Below, one piece after another: positions 1 to 8,117 of a stretch of 32,616 bases of DNA; the first letter of the stretch is position 1; each line of letters starts with the position of its first letter. Origin of the DNA: Planctomycetota bacterium (GTDB lineage: Bacteria; Planctomycetota; UBA1135; GCA-002686595); contig JACRIO010000038.1 of the NCBI GenBank assembly GCA_016220035.1, positions 1 to 32,616 of the forward strand, given 5' to 3'. The notes under the pieces were generated by a model. That model made no database searches, was not told the origin of the DNA, and saw nothing but the letters and a program-made list of their open reading frames with translations. Position numbers and translations under genes: made by a program.

Positions 1-204
1 GTCGAGGAGCACGACATCCGGCACGTGCTGCACGGCAGAACGCAGCGCCTCCTTGCCGGTTGCGCACTCGACGACGCGGTAGCCCTGCGCGGCGAGGCCC
101 GCACGGAGGAAGCGCGCCACGGGCATCTCGTCCTCGACGACAAGCACGAGCGGGCCCTCGGCCGCTCCGCGGCCCTCCACGCGGCGTTCTCCTTCGACGT
201 TCAT
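1..204 (-). CDS. kdpE: KdpE response regulator, N-terminal part (cut by window edge)
   Basis: This is the first 68 residues of an OmpR/PhoB-type response regulator. The receiver begins after a short 17-residue leader with the strand LVLVVEDE, whose acidic pair is the usual Mg-binding site. The last codon in the window is the Asp of VPDVVLLD, the expected phosphoacceptor, so the rest of the receiver and the DNA-binding domain lie outside. The ATG overlaps the kdpD stop by four bases (ATGA), indicating translational coupling. Its place directly after kdpD identifies it as KdpE, the activator that turns on potassium-uptake genes when K+ is limiting. The DNA-binding domain cannot be inspected. 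Confidence 0.9.
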   Translation of the reverse strand, partial: MNVEGERRVEGRGAAEGPLVLVVEDEMPVARFLRAGLAAQGYRVVECATGKEALRSAVQHVPDVVLLD

Positions 205-2900
205 CGTGCGGGCGGCCCGGGCGGTGCGCTCGCGGCCGGCCGGGGCAGGTGGAACGCGAACTCCGCGCCGCCGCCGGGCCGGTTGCGCGCGGCCACCGAG
301 CCACCATGAGCGTGCGCGATCGCGCGCACGACGGCGAGTCCGAGTCCCGCGCCTTCGGTGCGCGCGTCTTCCGCGCAGCGGTAGAAGCTGTCGAAGACCC
401 GTTGTGCCTCGCCCGTCGCGAGCCCGCGGCCGCGGTCCCGCACGACGAACTCGACCCCGTCGTCTGCAGCGCGCACGGCGATCTCGACCGGATGCCCGGC
501 CGGGCTGTACTTGAGTGCGTTGTCGAGGAGGTTAACGAGCGCCTGCTCCGCCAGCATGGGATCCATCCACGCGAGCAGTACTTCCCGCGGGACCTCGCGA
601 CGGAGCTCGCGTCCGGCGCGACGCGCCTCGAGCCGGCCGAGCGCAGACTCGACGACCTCGTCGACGGGGCACCACTCGCAGCGCAGCGCGATCGCGCCCG
701 CTTCGAGGCGCGTGATGTCGAGCAGGTTCGACACGAGGAGACCAAGGCGATCCGCCTCGTCGCGGATCGCCTCGAGCAGCCTTCGCCGCTCCTCGGGCGC
801 GACCTGTCCCGCATCGTCGATGAGCACCTGCGCGGAGCCCGTGATGGACGCGAGCGGAGTCCTCAGGTCGTGCGAGACCGCGCTGAGAAGTGCGCTGCGC
901 GTCCGTTCGGTCTCGACGACGAGCCGTCCGCGCGCGGCCTCCTCGCGCAGATCGACCCGCTCGAGCGCCTGCGCCGTCTGCGCGACGAACGTCTCGAGGA
1001 GTTGGCGCTGCGACGGCGAGAGCTCGTCCACGGGCTGCGCAGGAAGAAACCCGAACACGCCGAACACGCCCGAGCGCCCTGACAGCGGCAGGAACAGCGT
1101 GTGCGCCGCGGGCAGCGTGTCCGTGCCGCGTCCCGCGGGGCGCCCGTGCTCGACCACCCAGCGCGCGACCGCGAGCTCGCGCTCGTTCGTGAGCTCGGGC
1201 ACCGCGGGACCGTGAGCGACGAGAGCGCCGACAGCGTCGACCTCCATCGAGCGCAGGAAGACCGCTGCCGCTCCGCCGAACAGCGCCCGTATTTGACGCG
1301 CCGAAGTTTCCGCGACTTCCGCGGCCCCGTTCGCGGCGCCGAGCTCGCGCGCGAGCGTGAAGAGCGCGGCCGTGCGCCGTTCACGTTCGCGCGCGTCGTC
1401 CGCCTGCTCGCGCAGGATCACCGTGCGCCGACTGACGGAAACGGCGACGAGCAACATCACGAGGAACGTCACGACGTAGGTCGTGCTGCTCACCGCGAAC
1501 GTGTAAAACGGCGGGACGAAGAAGAAGTCGAGGGCCGCGATGCTCGCCACGGCGACTGCGAGGGCCGGCAATCGTGACAGACGGCTGGACGCGATCAGCA
1601 CGCCGAGCAGGTAGAGCATCGCCTGATCCGCGAGCGTCAGGAGCTCGCGCGTGACGAGACAGATGACCGTGCATCCCACGACCGCGGCGAGTCCCAGCAA
1701 CCACTCGCGCTTCGGGACCGCCAAGGCCGGACGTGGTCGAGCGCGCGCGGACTCGCCGTCCTCCTCGCCCGACGTGACGAGTACGTCCGCGGTCTCCGAG
1801 CCGCGCACGAGCGCCTCGATGAGCGATCCGCGCAAGAGGCCGCGCCAGCGTTCGTGCCGAGGCTTCCCGACGAGAATGCGGGTCGCCTCCCGTGCGCGCG
1901 CGACCGCGAGGATCTCGCCCGGAACGCTCTCCCCGCGCACGACGAGCGTCTCCGCTCCGAGCCGCTGCGCGAGCGCGAGGTGCGCCGACAGGCGCTCGCG
2001 ATCCGAGACGGCGAGGCCCTCGAAGTCGGAGTCCTCGACCGTGAGCACGATCCACGGCGCGCGCATCGAGACCGCGATGCGCCGTCCAGCACGGATGAGG
2101 TTCGCCGACTGCGGGCTCGCGTCGATTGCGATCAGCAGGCGCTCGGTCGTGCGCCAGGTCGCGGCAATGCCCTGCTCGCGCTTCCACTCGGACGCCTGAG
2201 CGTCGACGCGCTCGGCCGTGCGGCGCAAGGCGAGCTCGCGCAGGGCGATCAGGTTGCCCTTGCGAAAGAAGTGCTCCGCGGCGATTTCGGCGCGCTGCGG
2301 CAAGTACACCTTGCCCGCCGCGAGACGCGCGAGCAGTTCGTCGGGCGAAAGATCAACGAGCTCGATCTCGTCCGCCTGGTCGAGGAGCGAGTCGGGCACG
2401 GTCTCCCGCACGGCGATGCCGGTGATCGACGCGACGACGTCGTTCAGGCTCTCCACGTGTTGCACGTTGAGCGTCGTGAAGACGTCGATGCCCGCCTCGA
2501 GGAGCTCGACGACGTCCTGCCACCGGTGCGCGTGGCGCGACCCAGGAGCGTTCGCGTGCGCGAGCTCGTCGACCAGGACCAGCGTCGGACGTCTCGCGAG
2601 CACCGCGTCCAAATCGAACTCGGCGAGCGTCACGCCACGGTGCTCGACGGTGCGGGCCGGGATGCGCTCGAGGCCCTCTGCGAGCCGCGCGGTTTCGGAG
2701 CGTCCGTGCGTCTCGATCCATCCGACGACGACGTCCATGCCTTGACGTTTCAGTGCCTGCGCAGCCTCGAGCATCGCGCACGTCTTGCCCACGCCCGGCG
2801 CCGCGCCGAAGAAGACGCGCGAGCGGCCACGGTACTTCGTCTCCGCTTCGCGCTCGGCGCGCGCCAGCATCTCCTCCGGGCTGGGTCGGCGCTCCACCAT
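201..2900 (-). CDS. kdpD: KdpD potassium sensor histidine kinase
   Basis: An 899-residue full-length KdpD, close to the usual size of about 890. The N-terminal KdpD domain has a Walker A motif at residues 32-40 (GAAPGVGKT) and a Walker B-like LVLVDELAHAN. A UspA-like domain follows (from LLIAIDASPQS to ILVGKPRHE), then four closely spaced hydrophobic segments (DUF4118) and a GAF-like region. The kinase core has the H-box VSHDLRTPL with phosphoacceptor His677, then NLLDNALKYSP and GAGLGLAVV ATP-binding boxes. The start is set at ATG 2900; an upstream in-frame ATG at 2957 would add a low-complexity stretch and run into kdpC. It lies 10 bp after kdpC and overlaps kdpE. It senses K+ limitation or osmotic stress at the inner membrane and phosphorylates KdpE. 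Confidence 0.96.
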   Translation of the reverse strand: MVERRPSPEEMLARAEREAETKYRGRSRVFFGAAPGVGKTCAMLEAAQALKRQGMDVVVGWIETHGRSETARLAEGLERIPARTVEHRGVTLAEFDLDAVLARRPTLVLVDELAHANAPGSRHAHRWQDVVELLEAGIDVFTTLNVQHVESLNDVVASITGIAVRETVPDSLLDQADEIELVDLSPDELLARLAAGKVYLPQRAEIAAEHFFRKGNLIALRELALRRTAERVDAQASEWKREQGIAATWRTTERLLIAIDASPQSANLIRAGRRIAVSMRAPWIVLTVEDSDFEGLAVSDRERLSAHLALAQRLGAETLVVRGESVPGEILAVARAREATRILVGKPRHERWRGLLRGSLIEALVRGSETADVLVTSGEEDGESARARPRPALAVPKREWLLGLAAVVGCTVICLVTRELLTLADQAMLYLLGVLIASSRLSRLPALAVAVASIAALDFFFVPPFYTFAVSSTTYVVTFLVMLLVAVSVSRRTVILREQADDARERERRTAALFTLARELGAANGAAEVAETSARQIRALFGGAAAVFLRSMEVDAVGALVAHGPAVPELTNERELAVARWVVEHGRPAGRGTDTLPAAHTLFLPLSGRSGVFGVFGFLPAQPVDELSPSQRQLLETFVAQTAQALERVDLREEAARGRLVVETERTRSALLSAVSHDLRTPLASITGSAQVLIDDAGQVAPEERRRLLEAIRDEADRLGLLVSNLLDITRLEAGAIALRCEWCPVDEVVESALGRLEARRAGRELRREVPREVLLAWMDPMLAEQALVNLLDNALKYSPAGHPVEIAVRAADDGVEFVVRDRGRGLATGEAQRVFDSFYRCAEDARTEGAGLGLAVVRAIAHAHGGSVAARNRPGGGAEFAFHLPRPAASAPPGPPAR

Positions 2901-2910
2901 CACCGAGAGC

Positions 2911-3498
2911 CTAGCGCAGCGCCTCGAGCAGGAGGTTGAGCTCGAGCACGTTGACACGTGCCTCGCCGAGGAAACCCAGGCTCGGCGGCTCGACGTGCTC
3001 CTCCACGAGCGCGCGCACGCGGCCCGGGTCGAGCCCGCGCGCGGCAGCCACGCGGTCGACCTGGAACCGCGCCGCCGCGGGGCTGATGTGCGGATCGAGG
3101 CCGCTCCCGGACGCGGTCACGAGGTCGACGGGGATCGAAGTCGCCGGGTGCCGCGCGGACAGCAGCATCGCGACGCGCGCACGCACGACCACCGCCAACG
3201 CAGGATTCGTCGGGCCGAGGTTCGATCCGCCTGAGAGCGCCCCGTTGCACGCCGGCGAGGTCGCCGATGGCCGGCCCCAGAACCACCGCGCGTCGTCGAA
3301 CGCCTGCCCGACGAGCCGCGACCCGCGCAGGTGGCCGTCGACCACGACGAGGCTGCCGTTCGCCCGTTCGTGGAAGAGCGTCTGACCGAGCGCCCACACG
3401 ATGAGCGGGTAGGTGACGCCGGTCAGCAGCGTCAAGGCGAGGAGCATCCGTGTCGAGGTGAGGAGCTCCCGTCCGAGGTTTCGTCCTGTGCGCCTCAT
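2911..3498 (-). CDS. kdpC: Potassium-transporting ATPase subunit KdpC
   Basis: A 195-residue protein of normal KdpC length (E. coli about 190). It has a single N-terminal membrane segment (residues about 18-40, [20 protein letters not shown]) followed by the conserved periplasmic part: [32 protein letters not shown] and the [19 protein letters not shown] block typical of the family. KdpC stabilises the KdpFABC complex and raises its affinity for ATP and K+. Its ATG overlaps the kdpB stop (ATGA). No oddity is seen. Confidence 0.96.
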   Translation of the reverse strand: MRRTGRNLGRELLTSTRMLLALTLLTGVTYPLIVWALGQTLFHERANGSLVVVDGHLRGSRLVGQAFDDARWFWGRPSATSPACNGALSGGSNLGPTNPALAVVVRARVAMLLSARHPATSIPVDLVTASGSGLDPHISPAAARFQVDRVAAARGLDPGRVRALVEEHVEPPSLGFLGEARVNVLELNLLLEALR

Positions 3499-5570
3499 GT
3501 GATCCCGAGCCCGTTCAGGACGACGTCGACCGCCTTGATCCCGACGAACGGCGCGACGATGCCGCCGACGCCGTACAGGAGCAGGTTTCTCCGCAAGAGC
3601 GCCTGCGCTCCGATCGGCCGGTAGCGCACGCCGCGCAATGCGAGCGGGATCAACACCACGAGGATCAGAGCGTTGAAGATGACGGCCGAGAGCACGGCCG
3701 AGTTCGGCGACCCGAGGCGCATCAGGTCGAGCTTCCCAAGCGCCGGGTACGTCGCGGCGAACGCCGCCGGCAGGATGGCGAAGTATTTGGCGACGTCGTT
3801 CGCGATGCTGAACGTCGTCAGTGAACCGCGCGTCATCAGCATCTGCTTGCCGACCTCGACGATCTCGATCAGCTTGGTCGGGTTCGAGTCCAGGTCGATG
3901 AGGTTTCCGGCCTCCTTCGCCGCCTGCGTGCCGCTGTTCATCGCCACCGCGACGTCGGCCTGCGCGAGCGCCGGCGCGTCGTTCGTGCCGTCGCCGGCCA
4001 TCGCGACGAGATGGCCTTTGCTCTGGTACTCACGGATCAGCTCGAGCTTGCGCTCGGGTGTCGCCTGCGCGAGGAAGTCGTCGACCCCCGCCTCGGCCGC
4101 GATCGCGGCGGCGGTCAGCGGGTTGTCCCCCGTGATCATCACGGTCTTGATGCCCATCCGGCGCAGCTCGAGGAAGCGCTCGCGGATGCCGCCCTTCACC
4201 ACGTCCTTCAGGTGGATCACGCCGAGGACGCGAGCGCGATCCGCAACGACGAGCGGCGTGCCTCCGCCCTTCGCAATGCGTTCGACGGAGCCGCGCACGT
4301 CGGGCGGAAACGTCCCGTCGTGCCACGAAACGTAGTCGGCGATCGCGTCCGGCGCGCCCTTACGGATCTCGCGGCCGTCGAAATCGACGCCGCTCATGCG
4401 GGTCTGCGCGGAGAACGGGATGAACGTGGCGCCGAGCTCGTTCAGCGCGCGCTCGCGCAGACCGTGGCGCTCCTTCGCGAAGACGACGATGCTTCGGCCT
4501 TCCGGTGTTTCGTCCGCGAGGGAGGCGAGCTGCGCCGCGTCGGCGAGCACTTCGGCCGTGACGCCGTTCGCGGGCACGAACTCCGCCGCCTGGCGGTTTC
4601 CGAGCGTGATCGTGCCCGTCTTGTCGAGCAGGAGCACGTCCACGTCGCCCGCCGCCTCGACGGCGCGCCCAGAGCTCGCGATCACGTTCGCCTGGATCAT
4701 CCGGTCCATCCCGGCAATGCCGATCGCCGAGAGCAGGCCCCCGATCGTGGTCGGGATCAGGCAAACGAGGAGCGCCACGATCACCGTGAGCGGAACGACC
4801 GCACCCTGCCCGCTCGATTGCACCGCGAACGCCGAGAACGGCCGCAGCGTCGCCGTGGCCAGGAGGAAGACGATCGTCAGACCGGCGAGGAGCACGAAGA
4901 GCGCGGTCTCGTTGGGCGTCCGCCCGCGCCGCGCGCCCTCGACGAGCGCGATCATGCGATCGATGAACGCTTCACCAGGGTTCGCGACGACGCGCACGAC
5001 GATCCAGTCCGACAGCACGCGCGTGCCGCCCGTCAACGAGCTCCGGTCGCCGCCGCTCTCGCGGATCACCGGCGCGCTCTCGCCCGTGATGGCACTTTCG
5101 TCGACGGAAGCGATGCCCTCGATCACCGTACCGTCGCACGGGACGACGTCACCGGCCTCGATGAGCACGCAGTCGCCCTTGCGCAGGCTCGCGCCGGGCT
5201 CCACCGTGAACGGCGCCCCGCGTTCCGGGCGCGCGAGCTTCTTCGCCACGACGTCACGGCGCGTCTTCCGCAACGCCGCCGCTTGCGCCTTCCCGCGGCC
5301 CTCCGCGAGCGACTCCGCGAAGTTCGCGAAGAGGAGCGTGAACCAGAGCCACAGCGCGATCGCGAGGATGAAGCTCCACGGCGCCTCGCCACGTCCGACG
5401 AGCGCCTGCACGGCGAGCACGGTCGTCAACGCGGCGCCGGCCCACACCACGAACATGACGGGGTTCCTGAATTGGCAGCGCGGATCGAGTTTGAGCACGG
5501 CGTCCAGCGCGGCGCGCCGCGCGATCACCGGGTCGAAGAGGCCCTTCTCGAGTCGGGAAGTACGCATCAT
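3495..5570 (-). CDS. kdpB: Potassium-transporting P-type ATPase catalytic subunit KdpB
   Basis: A 691-residue P-type ATPase that energises K+ uptake through KdpA. The phosphorylation motif DKTGTIT has its Asp at residue 316. TGES (actuator loop), [10 protein letters not shown], and [23 protein letters not shown] (hinge) are all intact. Hydrophobic segments flank these soluble domains as in the family. The frame stays open far upstream, to 6326, but that part is antiparallel noise inside kdpA. The conserved N-terminus ([28 protein letters not shown]) starts at a double ATG at 5570/5567, with AGAGGG about 8 nt upstream. It lies 14 bp after kdpA and overlaps kdpC. Confidence 0.97.
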   Translation of the reverse strand: MMRTSRLEKGLFDPVIARRAALDAVLKLDPRCQFRNPVMFVVWAGAALTTVLAVQALVGRGEAPWSFILAIALWLWFTLLFANFAESLAEGRGKAQAAALRKTRRDVVAKKLARPERGAPFTVEPGASLRKGDCVLIEAGDVVPCDGTVIEGIASVDESAITGESAPVIRESGGDRSSLTGGTRVLSDWIVVRVVANPGEAFIDRMIALVEGARRGRTPNETALFVLLAGLTIVFLLATATLRPFSAFAVQSSGQGAVVPLTVIVALLVCLIPTTIGGLLSAIGIAGMDRMIQANVIASSGRAVEAAGDVDVLLLDKTGTITLGNRQAAEFVPANGVTAEVLADAAQLASLADETPEGRSIVVFAKERHGLRERALNELGATFIPFSAQTRMSGVDFDGREIRKGAPDAIADYVSWHDGTFPPDVRGSVERIAKGGGTPLVVADRARVLGVIHLKDVVKGGIRERFLELRRMGIKTVMITGDNPLTAAAIAAEAGVDDFLAQATPERKLELIREYQSKGHLVAMAGDGTNDAPALAQADVAVAMNSGTQAAKEAGNLIDLDSNPTKLIEIVEVGKQMLMTRGSLTTFSIANDVAKYFAILPAAFAATYPALGKLDLMRLGSPNSAVLSAVIFNALILVVLIPLALRGVRYRPIGAQALLRRNLLLYGVGGIVAPFVGIKAVDVVLNGLGIT

Positions 5571-5584
5571 GGTGGAGCCCTCTA

Positions 5585-7330
5585 CTATCCGTCCGCCATC
5601 TGGAGCTGTTCGACGATCGGTCCAAGGGCGAGCGCGGGCAGGTAGGTGAGCGCTCCGACGAGCAAGACCGTCGCGCACAGGAGCACGATGAAGAGGGGCC
5701 CGTGCGTGGGAAGCGTGCCCGAGCCGGCCGGCACGAGCTTCTTTCTCGCGAGCGCGCCCGCGATCGCGAGCGCAGGCAGCGCGACGAGGAAGCGTGCCGC
5801 GAGCATCGCGAGGCCGAGCGCGACGTTGTAGAAGGGTGTGTTCGCGTTCAGGCCTGCGAACGCGCTCCCGTTGTTGTTTCCCGCGGAGGAGAACGCATAG
5901 AGCACCTCGCTGAAGCCGTGGGCGCCGGGGTTGAGGAGGCTCGAGCGCCCTGCGGGCAGGACCACCGCGACCGCCGTGCCGAGCAGCACGACTGCGCACG
6001 GCACGAGGATGGCGAGCGAGGCCATCTTCATCTCGAAGATGCCGATCTTCTTGCCGAGGTACTCGGGTGTGCGCCCGACCATCAGCCCCGCGAGGAAGAC
6101 GGCGACGATGGCGAAGAGCAGCATGCCGTAGAGACCCGATCCGGCTCCGCCGAAGACGACCTCGCCCAACTGCATGAGCACCATCGGTACGAGCCCACCG
6201 ATCGGCGTGTAGGAGTCGTGCATCGAGTTCACCGACCCGTTCGAAGCCGCCGTCGTCTCCGCCGCCCAGAGCGCCGACGCGGCGATGCCGAAGCGGACTT
6301 CCTTGCCCTCCATGTTCCCGCCGCACTGGCCCTCATTCGCCAGCACGTCGACGTGCGCTTGCGCGAGCGCCGCTGGAGCGCTCGATTCGGCCCAGTACGT
6401 GACCGCGAGTGCGGGCAGGAAGAGCAGGAACATCGCCGCGAGGAGCGCGATGCCTTGACGGCGGTCACGCACCATCGCGCCGAACGTGAAGCACACCGCC
6501 ACGCCGAGGATCAGGATCGCGAAGCACTCGAACAGATTCGAAATGGGCGTCGGGTTCTCGATCGGATGCGCGGAGTTCGAGTTGTAGTAGCCGCCTCCGT
6601 TCGTGCCGAGTTGCTTGATTGCGACCTGCGAAGCGACGGGACCGAGCGCGATTTCCTGCGTCGCGGTCCGCGTGCCGTCGGCGGCTACGATCGGATCCAG
6701 CAGCTCGACCTGCGCCTTCGCGTCGAAGTCCTGCACCACGCCCTGGGTCAAGAGCGCGAGCGCGAGGAGCACGGAGAGCGGGAGCAGCACGTAGAGCGTC
6801 GAGCGCACGAGGTCGACCCAGAAGTTGCCGATCGTTCCCGACGTCCTGCGCGCGAACCCGCGGGCGAGCGCGGCGAGAACCGCCATCCCGCTCGCGGCCG
6901 AGGCGAAGTTCTGCACGCCGAGACCGAGCATCTGCGTGAGCTGGCTCATCGTGGCTTCGCCCGCATACCCCTGCCAGTTCGTGTTGGTCGCGAAGCTGAT
7001 CGCGGTGTTGAACGACGAGTCCGGCGACACGGTGCCCAAGCCGTCGGGATCGAGCCAGAGCAGACCCTGCGCGCGCTGCAACAGGTACAGGGCGAGCGTT
7101 CCGACGAGGTGGAACAGCACGAAGGCGCGCGCATAGCGCCTCCAGTCCGTCTCGCCCCGCTCGCGCAGACCCGCGACGGCGTAGATGCCGCGCTCGACCG
7201 GTCCGAGCACGCGATCGAGCGCAGTGCGCTCACCGGAATACACACGCGCCATGAACTCGCCGAGCGGCTTCCCGAGCAGGACGAGCAGCGTCATCACGAC
7301 GACGATCTGCAACCAGCCGAGCGGGGTCAT
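5585..7330 (-). CDS. kdpA: Potassium-transporting ATPase K+-channel subunit KdpA
   Basis: A 581-residue polytopic membrane protein, slightly longer than E. coli KdpA (557). It carries the K+-selectivity loops typical of the family: [28 protein letters not shown] and [16 protein letters not shown]. These line the K+ entry path, and K+ is passed on through a tunnel to KdpB. The start was placed at ATG 7330 because it begins the conserved MTPLGWLQ and forms an ATGA overlap with the kdpF stop; an in-frame ATG at 7405 would run back through kdpF in a wrong frame. Confidence 0.97.
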   Translation of the reverse strand: MTPLGWLQIVVVMTLLVLLGKPLGEFMARVYSGERTALDRVLGPVERGIYAVAGLRERGETDWRRYARAFVLFHLVGTLALYLLQRAQGLLWLDPDGLGTVSPDSSFNTAISFATNTNWQGYAGEATMSQLTQMLGLGVQNFASAASGMAVLAALARGFARRTSGTIGNFWVDLVRSTLYVLLPLSVLLALALLTQGVVQDFDAKAQVELLDPIVAADGTRTATQEIALGPVASQVAIKQLGTNGGGYYNSNSAHPIENPTPISNLFECFAILILGVAVCFTFGAMVRDRRQGIALLAAMFLLFLPALAVTYWAESSAPAALAQAHVDVLANEGQCGGNMEGKEVRFGIAASALWAAETTAASNGSVNSMHDSYTPIGGLVPMVLMQLGEVVFGGAGSGLYGMLLFAIVAVFLAGLMVGRTPEYLGKKIGIFEMKMASLAILVPCAVVLLGTAVAVVLPAGRSSLLNPGAHGFSEVLYAFSSAGNNNGSAFAGLNANTPFYNVALGLAMLAARFLVALPALAIAGALARKKLVPAGSGTLPTHGPLFIVLLCATVLLVGALTYLPALALGPIVEQLQMADG

Positions 7331-7419
7331 TCGAAGACCTCCGGGTCGAGCAGCGCGACGAAGAGGTACACCAACAACACCAGGGCGAGCAGCGCAGCCA
7401 GCCACTCGAGGAGACTCAT
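7327..7419 (-). CDS. kdpF: KdpF small subunit of the potassium ATPase
   Basis: A 30-residue single-span membrane peptide read directly from the DNA: MSLLEWLAALLALVLLVYLF then [10 protein letters not shown]. The length (E. coli KdpF is 29 residues), the single hydrophobic helix, and the C-terminal LxDPExF typical of KdpF (YLFVALLDPEVF here) make the call. It sits immediately before kdpA with an ATGA overlap, and its own ATG overlaps the stop of the preceding small ORF, also as ATGA. KdpF is a lipid-like stabiliser of the KdpFABC complex. Confidence 0.93.
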   Translation of the reverse strand: MSLLEWLAALLALVLLVYLFVALLDPEVFE

Positions 7420-7532
7420 GAGCGGCCCCCGTCCTTGCCTTCGCGCTCCCCTTCGGGAAGGTCCGCGAACCAGAGGAGCAGGCCGTAGAGCCCGATCACG
7501 GTCGCGATCATCACGCAGTCCAGCATCTCCAT
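7416..7532 (-). CDS. Small membrane protein ORF heading the kdp operon (38 aa)
   Basis: A 38-codon frame read directly from the minus strand. It begins MEMLDCVMIATVIGLYGLLL, which gives one hydrophobic helix of about 17 residues, followed by a charged tail rich in Asp, Glu, Lys and Arg (residues 24-37). Its stop codon overlaps the kdpF start as ATGA, the same junction used for kdpF/kdpA, kdpB/kdpC and kdpD/kdpE. That argues for translation and coupling. I see no clear Shine-Dalgarno sequence before its ATG; GTG at codon 7 or ATG at codon 8 are alternative starts. The function is unknown. By position it could be an extra small subunit of the Kdp complex, or a leader ORF that sets kdpF translation. 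Confidence 0.65.
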   Translation of the reverse strand: MEMLDCVMIATVIGLYGLLLWFADLPEGEREGKDGGRS

Positions 7533-7582
7533 GGTTCGTTCGCCGGGCGCTCGAGTGGAACGAAGCGACTGACGGCCCATTC

Positions 7583-7588
7583 AGAGTA
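7583..7588 (-). promoter_or_regulatory. Possible -10 of the kdp operon promoter
   Basis: The hexamer TACTCT on the kdp-coding strand lies 50 bp upstream of the first ORF. No -35 hexamer matches at 16-18 bp spacing, which is usual for activator-dependent promoters. If it is real, the mRNA leader would be about 44 nt and the direct repeat at 7632-7650 would be centred near -65, just upstream of the -35 region. A three-base match to consensus is weak evidence. Confidence 0.25.
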
Positions 7589-7631
7589 GGAGCGCGAGGC
7601 GTCGAGGAGCCGCTGAGTCGCGGGCACGCGC

Positions 7632-7650
7632 CGCTAAGACCGCGCTAAGA
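7632..7650 (-). promoter_or_regulatory. Candidate KdpE operator (direct repeat upstream of kdp)
   Basis: On the kdp-coding strand the sequence reads TCTTAGCGCGGTCTTAGCG: two perfect 8-bp copies of TCTTAGCG with an 11-bp period. Tandem half-sites one helical turn apart are the arrangement bound by PhoB/OmpR/KdpE-type regulators. It lies 100 bp upstream of the first kdp-operon ORF, and a regulator of this class is encoded at the end of the same operon. The half-site itself does not obviously match the AT-rich E. coli KdpE site, so assignment rests on geometry and position. Confidence 0.5.
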
Positions 7651-7765
7651 ACGGAGAGCGCTCGCACGATCCCGCCTCGACTCGCCCCTGGTGGCCGCGC
7701 ACGTCGATCCCGCCCGACAGCAGCCGCCTGCCACTCCTCGCTTCGAAGCGGAAGCGAACCCGTCC

Positions 7766-8035
7766 ATGCTCGGGCGCGTCACGCTCCTCGTTCTCCTTGG
7801 CCTCGCCCCTTTCGCCCCCGCTCGCGGGTCCGACCGGCTCGAACTCGCGAACACGATCGACGGCCCAGTGAGTGCCGCGGTCGCGCGCGCGTCCGATCCG
7901 AGGCTCTCTGGGTCGCCGCGCTCGCGTTACGCGGTGATCGGAAACGCCCAAGTGTCGCGCGCTTGGGAGTTCAGGGCACGCTGGCAGGTGCTCGATGTCG
8001 ACGCGGTCGCGATCGGGCTCGTGGTCGGGTTCTGA
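7766..8035 (+). CDS. Possible small exported protein, unknown function
   Basis: An 89-residue frame in the otherwise empty gap between the kdp operon and the radical SAM gene. It starts with a plausible Sec signal (MLGRVTLLVLLGLAPFAPARG, cleavage near residue 20) and ends in alternating residues closing on Phe (VLDVDAVAIGLVVGF), which resembles a terminal outer-membrane beta-strand. GGAAG lies about 11 nt before the ATG. The body has no domain I recognise. It could be a real small envelope protein, a remnant of a larger barrel protein, or a chance frame in GC-rich DNA; a longer antisense frame over the same bases looks like noise. Confidence 0.4.
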   Translation: MLGRVTLLVLLGLAPFAPARGSDRLELANTIDGPVSAAVARASDPRLSGSPRSRYAVIGNAQVSRAWEFRARWQVLDVDAVAIGLVVGF

Positions 8036-8117
8036 GAGCCCGATCGCTGCACCTCGCGCTGCCACGGGAGGCGCCGGTTTCCTCGCTCTCCCGCAACGAT
8101 CACCGACTGCGGGCACA

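Noticed and set aside
195-207. Walker B Asp-to-Glu change in the ATPase (EELE instead of DEPE) as a sign of inactivity
   Set aside because: Glu-containing variants of this motif are known in AAA_21-type ATPases, and all other motifs are intact, so it is not evidence of loss. The coordinates given are residue numbers of the protein encoded at 23897-24790.
60-1082. Long plus-strand frame opposite kdpD
   Set aside because: The translation is Arg/Ala-rich low complexity with no family features, while the opposite strand encodes a textbook KdpD. Long antisense frames are expected at this GC content.
5571-6326. N-terminal extension of KdpB by about 250 residues
   Set aside because: It would run inside kdpA in another frame with low-complexity Arg-rich sequence; the conserved KdpB start is at 5570.
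4011-7648. Two very long plus-strand frames (544 and 648 codons) opposite kdpB and kdpA
   Set aside because: Composition is dominated by Arg, Glu, His and Asp as expected from reverse-strand reading of GC-rich genes; no motif, start site or membrane pattern supports them.
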